DNA from: Agriotes lineatus
Lineage: Eukaryota; Arthropoda; Insecta; Coleoptera; Elateridae
NCBI GenBank assembly: GCA_940337035.1
Contig: OW679197.1
Span: forward strand, 56,441,903-56,505,902
Reading direction: 5' to 3'
Length of the DNA: 64,000 bases
Part shown: positions 57,361 to 64,000 of the stretch, one piece after another
Layout: the number at the start of each line of letters is the position of its first letter
Numbering within the stretch: the first letter of the stretch is position 1
Notes under the pieces: model-generated
Databases searched by the model: none
The model's input: only the letters and a program-made list of their open reading frames with translations
What the model was told of the DNA's origin: nothing
Position numbers and translations under genes: made by a program

Positions 57361-57699
57361 ACGACACTTAACCTCAAACCACAACAAACCAGATAAGACA
57401 GACGCGAGTCGCGACGTGGGGAACAGCAAGGTTCTGTGACGTCAAAATCGATATTCTTGTCTGCGACTGTGTATTACAGGTTGTAAATTTCCTCGCCCCA
57501 ACCCGATGGGGGGCCCACTCAACTTTCTTGCTGCGATTGCTTAGGTCTCAGTTTCACTCATGTGGGCACAAGACAGAATTTGCAATCCTCATCCAACATT
57601 TCCCACTTAAGCGCAAAGCTAACCGGTCAGAATGAAATTCGACCACTGCGGTTTGAGAAAAAAGAAATTCCACCAGTGCGCCGTAAGAACTTAAAATAA

Positions 57700-58030
57700 A
57701 CTAAGAATTTATTACTCCTCGGCCCCGGTTTACATCTGTGGTTTAAAATTTTGTAAACGCGTTTGGCTTCTAGTCTTTAAAGCTCACATTTTTGTAACTC
57801 TATGGATAGGTTGTAGTACCAAACTTCATCGGCTTCTAAAGTACCCTATTTTCCACTCCAGGAAGCCGGTTGCCAATAATCACTTGACCAGCTTACGCTT
57901 CCTCGAAACTCTAACATGCTTTAGATTATGCTTGCTGGGTCTTGATGAGTTGCCAAGATCGTTGTGTCGTCAGCGAATTTTGCAATCGTAGAGAACAGGT
58001 CTCAAAAGGCTCCCCCGTGATGCTCCAGAA
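57700..58030 (-). mobile_element. Jockey-like RT scrap
   Basis: The minus strand reads TIAKFADDTTILATHQDPASI, the FADD catalytic motif and next helix of a Jockey-clade RT, after which the frame is lost. Confidence 0.7.
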
Positions 58031-58238
58031 TTAATATGATATGGTTCAGTAGTTCTTTCACGATATTTTTCTTGGAAAACCAAGATACGATGTGAGAATA
58101 TTATAATATAAGCGTGGTATTCCCTTCGTTTTTACGGATGGGTGGTGCTCCGACGAATTGACTTTTCGTCTGCGTGCGCTTCGTTCTTAATATAACTTAA
58201 TATAAAGAAATGTATGTACCATTTAACACTCTTCACTC

Positions 58239-58242
58239 AACT
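58239..58242. repeat. Target-site duplication AACT, left
   Basis: Immediately left of the first LTR; identical to 63854-63857. Confidence 0.85.
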
Positions 58243-59906
58243 TGTTACGGTATTAAAAGAACTTTACGACACCCACCCAAGGTGAGCATCGCACCACGGA
58301 ATCAGTCCTGAAAAACTGGCACCCTTGCCCTGAAATCGGTTCGAAATAGGCTAATAGGCCCGGCTAACCGGGCCTGGACGGTTAGACGGGAGCGAAGCAC
58401 GCAAAATACTCCGCCGATAGGATTGCTCAAGAATTGCAAGGTCAAATAACAATTTCGGGATTGCCTTATGCAAGGATTGTAATTAGGTGTCAATCCGACC
58501 GCGACTACGCAGCTGTCTTACCCACCTGTACGCTCAAAGCTCCCTCGTTCCGTCGCACAATAATCAGTACACTGAAGGGGGGCGCTTATCTGTAACAGAA
58601 CATGCACAAGTCGAAACAAAACAATAGTTCCCTTAGCTAACAAATCATGTATTGACTAACGGGTTACAATGGTGCAGCAGAGTGCGTCGCACTATATCTA
58701 TAAATAGATTATAACTAAGAACACCAGCTGGCGCGCGCTCTAAACCTAGCGACAGATGTTGAACAGTAATGAACAAATTAGCACTCGCAACATAGACAGT
58801 CTGTAATTTTGAATGAATGTATAAATATGCTGGCGCGACGCCTTATGCAGCAAACAGTAAAGAACAAATTAGCACTCGCAACATGGACAGTCTGTAATTT
58901 TGAATGAATGTACAAATATGCTGGCGCGACGCCTTATGCAGCAAACAGTAAAGAACAAATTTGCACTCGCAACATGGACAAATATGACGACAGTGCCTGT
59001 AGGCACAAGAGATGTGACGGCTCGCTCGCGTTCACAGCGGTAATCAGTTCAAAGACACATACCTTAATATGTAGGCGGTTGGGGAGCCTGGTACAGTTGA
59101 GTTGCGACAGGCTGCAGTCCTAGGTGGCAGGTACCTTCGATGTTCGACGGCTATAGGGATGAGTGCACATCCGCCATAATGGCGACGTGAGACGCGTCAG
59201 GACGCGTACAACGGGACGACGAAAAATGGGCCACTTTCGTTCTGCGGGACAGATCCTCGAAGGTCGAGATGAAGGGGGCACGACCCCTTACTTACGGAAG
59301 CAGGAACTGGGCTCAAAAAGCACCCACGCTACGCCGAAGACAATTCGAAACTCACACTCACAACCACCACACGAGCGTTCTCTGCAACGGGCTGCGGTCA
59401 ACTGCCACTTAAGGCGAAACCGTTTGTCACATACCTGCCGAAGCAGCACTCGACGGGAAAAAGGCTGACGCCCCCGCCAAGGGCGGGAGCGCCGTACGAA
59501 CGCATACACTATCCGACCTCTTATACGATCGACGGCTCTCGGCTGAATGCCCAGAGGGAAGCGCTGGCACCGGTCACCTTGGTCGCGTCCCCACGTGACT
59601 AAACCTCGGGAGCCAATCGCGGGGCGATAAAATGAAACAAATTAATGCCGGCAACAATGGTATCACGCCACAACGGCGTGCTTTCTAGAAGATTCGGAAT
59701 TCTTGCGAGCGATACGCTCGGCTGCCAAAGCGCCATCAGAGGGGGGCTCCAACCGACGAGAAATACTGCGTTTGGGGCCAAATATGTGCGAAATCATGAT
59801 TCTGGAATTAGGCGATGGAGCCAAATAAAGAACTAAAAGGGTTTAGCATACGGGCACGCTGCCCTAAAGCCTAGGTGGCTATTTAAAATACCAAAATGAC
59901 CTGACA
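58243..59906 (-). repeat. LTR, left copy (3' LTR)
   Basis: 1664 bp. It lacks a stretch of about 120 bp present in the other LTR (62262-62385) but has an extra segment of about 75 bp (about 58977-59058). It carries 91-bp tandem repeats starting at 58764, 58855 and 58946. Confidence 0.92.
58764..58980. repeat. 91-bp tandem repeats within the LTR
   Basis: About 2.3 units beginning CAGTAAAGAACAAATTAGCA, each ending GACGCCTTATGCAGCAAA. The same array is in the other LTR at 62791-63000, so it predates the insertion. Confidence 0.92.
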
Positions 59907-59927
59907 CTCCCCTTACTTGAAAGAGAG
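59907..59927 (-). promoter_or_regulatory. Polypurine tract candidate
   Basis: The minus strand reads AAGTAAGGGGAG directly before the LTR TGTCAGG start. Confidence 0.55.
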
Positions 59928-62116
59928 TTCCCCGAAGTCTCTTAAAATCAACGGGGCATTTTGGCTGCGGCGCCACGAGCACTCAAACGAAAACGCAACA
60001 ACGAAAAACGAACAAAACAAAAAAAAACATTCAATACGATAGAGTGCACCCCCAAAGGGATTACGCACACTGGCCAATAGATAGGGTGCAAAGGTGGGAA
60101 GAGAGAAGAGGAAGAAGAAAGACTGGATACGCCAGTGGAAATACGTAAACTTTGTCGAAATCGGGTACAAACAAGTCTTACACCTGTGGACACTTCCGAC
60201 CAACCGTTCCAAAAGAACACAGGGAGGGGGGGTATAGAAATGGAAGTCCAAAGTCCCACCCAAGGGTTACCTGAAGAGGGCACGCTGCGCGTCACGAGAT
60301 CGGCGCATTGTGTGGATCCCACAACTGGTATGAGTACCCAAGAGAAGAGGATGAACCACCAAAAAGGGAAAATGGTTGTGACAGAAACTGTCAAAATAGT
60401 CATAATCAGTAATAGGAAAAACTCAGTCCACCGAAATCCTCAATCAATGCCGATGCCGGAGCCAAGTCGACTATTAAACCGCAAAGCGCGAGCTCGAAAG
60501 TGACTCCAACACCGAACACCAAAAGAAAATCCGGAAGAACCAAGTCTCCAAGGGTGTAGGCGTTCGATGACGCATGCCCAATAAATCCTTTTCAGAACTC
60601 CATGCGGCCCAAAGGGACTACCTTACGACGACAGGGTCCGCACGAAACAAAATGACCAGAAACACGCTCTCTTTATGTAATCCCACACAGGTGGTTGAAA
60701 ATGGCGACGGCCAACGGTACGGTAAAAGAGCGCTAGGCCACGAAAACAACAGGGCATCACTACAAAAAAAAGTCAAAAATCTTTAAATACTCAAACACTT
60801 TACACTTAAGAAACCTTATGCGAACAACCGGGCCCTGGTGTCACACAAAGCTCAAAAGCTTCAACGAAACTGTTCACAAAGAACACGATACTTGACAACA
60901 TGACGTCAACAAGTACGAAGCATTCCGACCAGCGGTAAAGACTCGTTAAATGCTAACGGTATGTGTACAAAACACTGCGATAACTGTTAGGGGTGTCCAT
61001 GAAGAAGTCGGTAAACAAAGTTGGGCGGTACATGATAATAATGAAAATGAAATAAAAGTCCAACGAAAATAACTACGTCAAACCAACTAAGAAGATGGCC
61101 TGAGGGACGTAATAACCGCACGAGCGAATCTCCCCAAGCACACCAACAACAATCCACAACTGATCAACAAACCAAAACGCAGTGATGAAGCTGAAAATGA
61201 ATTCCAACCTGCTCACCAAAAATCAACGCGGCACAACACCAAACGATAGGAAAAAAAAATCGTCAAAATCGGCAATCATCAACGTCAAAATCGATAAACG
61301 TCAGTTCGATACAACAAAAGTGTCAACTTAGCCCAAGGCTAAACAATGTAAACGACAGGGAATCGAAACTCCCAATTAAGCCTTCGAAAAGACTTAAAAA
61401 AACAAGGTCGGTACCTTCACTCAACAACATCTGGTACTAAATCCGACTAATACGGGATAAAATCTGCACTAAATGCAACAAGAGATCTCGGTAGTATGAA
61501 CTGGCTAAGAAAAACAAGAAACGACGGTAAAAATGACGAAAAAGATACTCAAAATATGAAAAGACATGGAAAACACAAAAAGAAAACTCAAAAAGGCGAT
61601 AAACAACAACAAAACACAAAACTACAAATAGAAAATGAGAAAAGACAAGAAAAAACATATAGAAAACAAGAAAAGAAACGTAAAGACAAATGACAACTAA
61701 GAAAAAACATATACACGGTCCAGAAAACTAATGAAAATAAACTAAGAACAGGAAAAGACAAGAAAAGACATATAGAAAACAGAAGAAAACAGGAAAAGAC
61801 AAATAGAAAACAAGAAAAGAAGCTCGGTAAAATATTCTACTAAGAAAAAAAACGGTTTACCAGTCCATACCACTTCGAAATGACGAAAAAAAACATTTGT
61901 GACAACAATATAAATGACACAACAAGGCTAAGCAAAGCAAAGCCAGAAAGGCCTGAAAGGCCCCGCGTTGAGCGACAAAATTAAGACACACAACGCAAAA
62001 AAAAAGAAAACCTCAAAATGAGGTCGGGCGTTGTCGTGCACCAATAGGCTCCAGGCGTCGGAGCACCAAAATTAGGCAGACAACGGGTGGCTTAATAAGA
62101 AAAACAAACATACAAT

Positions 62117-62136
62117 GCCCCAGATGTTGGGCGCCA
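62117..62136 (-). promoter_or_regulatory. Primer-binding site candidate
   Basis: The minus strand TGGCGCCCAACATCTGGGGC begins nine bases inside the LTR and has the TGGCGCCC opening common to tRNA-primed elements. Confidence 0.65.
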
Positions 62137-62145
62137 AAATTAGCC

Positions 62146-63853
62146 TGTTACGGTATTAAAAGAACTTTACGACACCCACCCAAGGTGAGCATCGCACCAC
62201 GGAATCAGTCCTGAAAAACTGGCACCCTTGCCCTGAAATCGGTTCGAAATAGGCTAATAGGCCACGGCTGGAACGCTCAGGGAGTCGGGCGTGAGTCACA
62301 CGGTACGTTCTGGGCAAGCGTGTTGCGGCATAATATATATATAGGGTATGTCGAAATCATGAGGGCGCCACCAAGCCTGTCTTAACCCGGCTAACCGGGC
62401 CTGGACGGTTAGACGGGAGCGAAGCACGCAAAATACTCCGCCGATAGGATTACTCAAGAATTGCAAGGTCAAATAACAATTTCGGGATTGCCTTATGCAA
62501 GGATTGTAATTAGGTGTCAATCCGACCGCGACTACGCAGCTGTCTTACCCACCTGTACGCTCAAAGCTCCCTCGTTCCGTCGCACAATAATCAGTACACT
62601 GAAGGGGGGCGCTTATCTGTAACAGAACATGCACAAGTCGAAACAAAACAATAGTTCCCTTAGCTAACAAATCATGTATTGACTAACGGGTTACAATGGT
62701 GCAGCAGAGTGCGTCGCACTATATCTATAAATAGATTATAACTAAGAACACCAGCTGGCGCGCGCTCTAAACCTAGCGACAGATGTTGAACAGTAATGAA
62801 CAAATTAGCACTCACAACATGGACAGTCTGTAATTTTGAATGAATGTATAAATATGCTGGCGCGACGCCTTATGCAGCAAACAGTAAAGAACAAATTAGC
62901 ACTCGCAACATGGACAGTCTGTAATTTTGAATGAATGTACAAATATGCTGGCGCGACGCCTTATGCAGCAAACAGTAAAGAACAAATTCGCACTCGCAAC
63001 ATACACATACCTTAATATGTAAGCGGTTGGGGAGCCTGGTACAGTTGAGTTGCGACAGGCTGCAGTCTTAGGTGGCAGGTACCTTCGATGTTCGACGGCT
63101 ATAGGGATGAGTGCACATCCGCCATAATGGCGACGTGAGACGCGTCAGGACGCGTACAACGGGACGACGAAAAATGGGCCACTTTCGTTCTGCGGGCAGA
63201 TCCTCGAAGGTCGAGATGAAGGGGGCACGACCCCTTACTTACGGAAGCAGGAACTGGGCTCAAAAAGCACCCACGCTACGCCGAAGACAATTCGAAACTC
63301 ACACTCACAACCACCACACGAGCGTTCTCTGCAATGGGCTGCGGTCAACTGCCACTTAAGGCGAAACCGTTTGTCACATACCTGCCGAAGCAGCACTCGA
63401 CGGGAAAAAGGCTGACGCCCCCGCCAAGGGCGGGAGCGCCGTACGAACGCATACACTATCCGACCTCTTATACGATCGACGGCTCTCGGCTGAATGCCCA
63501 GAGGGAAGCGCTGGCACCGGTCACCTTGGTCGCGTCCCCACGTGACTAAACCTCGGCAGCCAATCGCGGGGCGATAAAATGAAACAAATTAATGCCGGCA
63601 ACAATGGTATCACGCCACAACGGCGTGCTTTCTAGAAGATTCGGAATTCTTGCGAGCGATACGCTCGGCTGCCAAAGCGCCATCAGAGGGGGGCTCCAAC
63701 CGACGAGAAATACTGCGTTTGGGGCCAAATATGTGCGAAATCATGATTCTGGAATTAGGCGATGGAGCCAAATAAAGAACTAAAAGGGTTTAGCATACGG
63801 GCACGCTGCCCTAAAGCCTAGGTGGCTATTTAAAATACCAAAATGACCTGACA
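62146..63853 (-). repeat. LTR, right copy (5' LTR)
   Basis: 1708 bp. Nearly identical to the left LTR outside two indels. The 91-bp tandem repeats start at 62791, 62882 and 62973. A short TATATATATA run in the extra segment (62333-62342) is absent from the other copy. Confidence 0.92.
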
Positions 63854-63857
63854 AACT
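63854..63857. repeat. Target-site duplication AACT, right
   Basis: Directly after the right LTR; partner of 58239-58242. Confidence 0.85.
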
Positions 63858-64000
63858 GCGACGGCTCTTGACTATAAATTTCCACTTCTTCTTTCTGATA
63901 GATAGAAGAGTTTCGCCTTCTGCGTGGTTGACACGTTGATTTACCGTGGTTTTTTGTTTTACTCCGGATAAAGCCCCGTATGAAAGTGGACGACACGTTG
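63858..64000. other. Flank of the LTR element
   Basis: Too short to assign; runs off the window. Confidence 0.4.

Larger units (their letters stand above)
58243..63853 (-). mobile_element. Complete LTR retrotransposon without coding capacity (Gypsy-like, LARD type)
   Basis: Two long direct repeats (58243-59906 and 62146-63853) begin TG and end CA and are flanked by the 4-bp duplication AACT. The 2239-bp interior lies between them. A primer-binding-site-like TGGCGCCCAACATCTGGGGC lies on the minus strand just inside the right LTR, and a purine-rich AAGTAAGGGGAG just inside the left LTR, so the element is transcribed on the minus strand. No gag, protease, RT or integrase sequence was found on either strand. 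The interior is low-complexity and A-rich around 61500-61830. It therefore resembles large retrotransposon derivatives moved by proteins from another element. The 4-bp duplication suggests Gypsy machinery. Confidence 0.9.

Noticed and set aside
59913..60403. Open frames of 116-151 codons in the LTR element interior
   Set aside because: Hydrophobic, Phe/Ser-rich frames on the minus strand without gag, zinc knuckle, protease, RT or integrase motifs; probably chance in skewed composition.
59288..63456. Paired identical open frames of about 60-75 codons in both LTRs
   Set aside because: They repeat because the LTRs repeat. LTRs are non-coding and the peptides match no family.

Overview
The window is nuclear DNA from an insect, possibly a beetle (order inferred from repeat style only). 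It is AT-rich, its genes have short GT-AG introns, GT/CA and TA microsatellites are common, and most of it is layered mobile elements. There is one 100-base assembly gap (7852-7951).

Two conserved host genes are recognised with confidence and lie head to head. Gamma-tubulin is on the minus strand (40436 to 33336): 5 exons, 449 residues, with a 5.6 kb third intron packed with LINE and MITE debris. DNAAF1/LRRC50, the dynein axonemal assembly factor, is on the plus strand (41027 to 45739): 6 exons, 1228 residues. About 590 bp separates the two start codons. Both products serve microtubule organisation or cilia, so a shared promoter is plausible. A third host gene may end on the minus strand at 53252-53715 (weak).

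Two tyrosine recombinase genes of Crypton type lie within 5 kb of each other. The first (12375-15187) has two exons, 917 residues, zinc-knuckle motifs and visible R, R, H and Y catalytic residues, with no break. The second (17631-19503) keeps its catalytic boxes but carries a frameshift and is split by a 755 bp foldback MITE in a TA site. It is bracketed by hairpin repeats.

Other regions: 0.4-2.7 kb, mariner scrap and a Penelope-like element; 5.6-7.2 kb, a TA-flanked inverted-repeat element and a LINE endonuclease scrap; 7.9-10.8 kb, an unrecognised gene with a partial second copy beside the gap; 17-22 kb, hairpin repeats and tRNA-derived SINEs; 22-32 kb, LINE copies, hAT derivatives and foldbacks; 46-50 kb, LINE scraps and a tandem duplication of hairpins; 50-58 kb, mostly unassigned DNA with short tandem repeats; 58.2-63.9 kb, a complete but non-coding LTR retrotransposon with a 4-bp target duplication.

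The most unusual signal is a set of long hairpins whose stems differ completely in sequence while their outer ends share a motif close to GATAAAATAGTATAT. Several lie beside the second recombinase gene.
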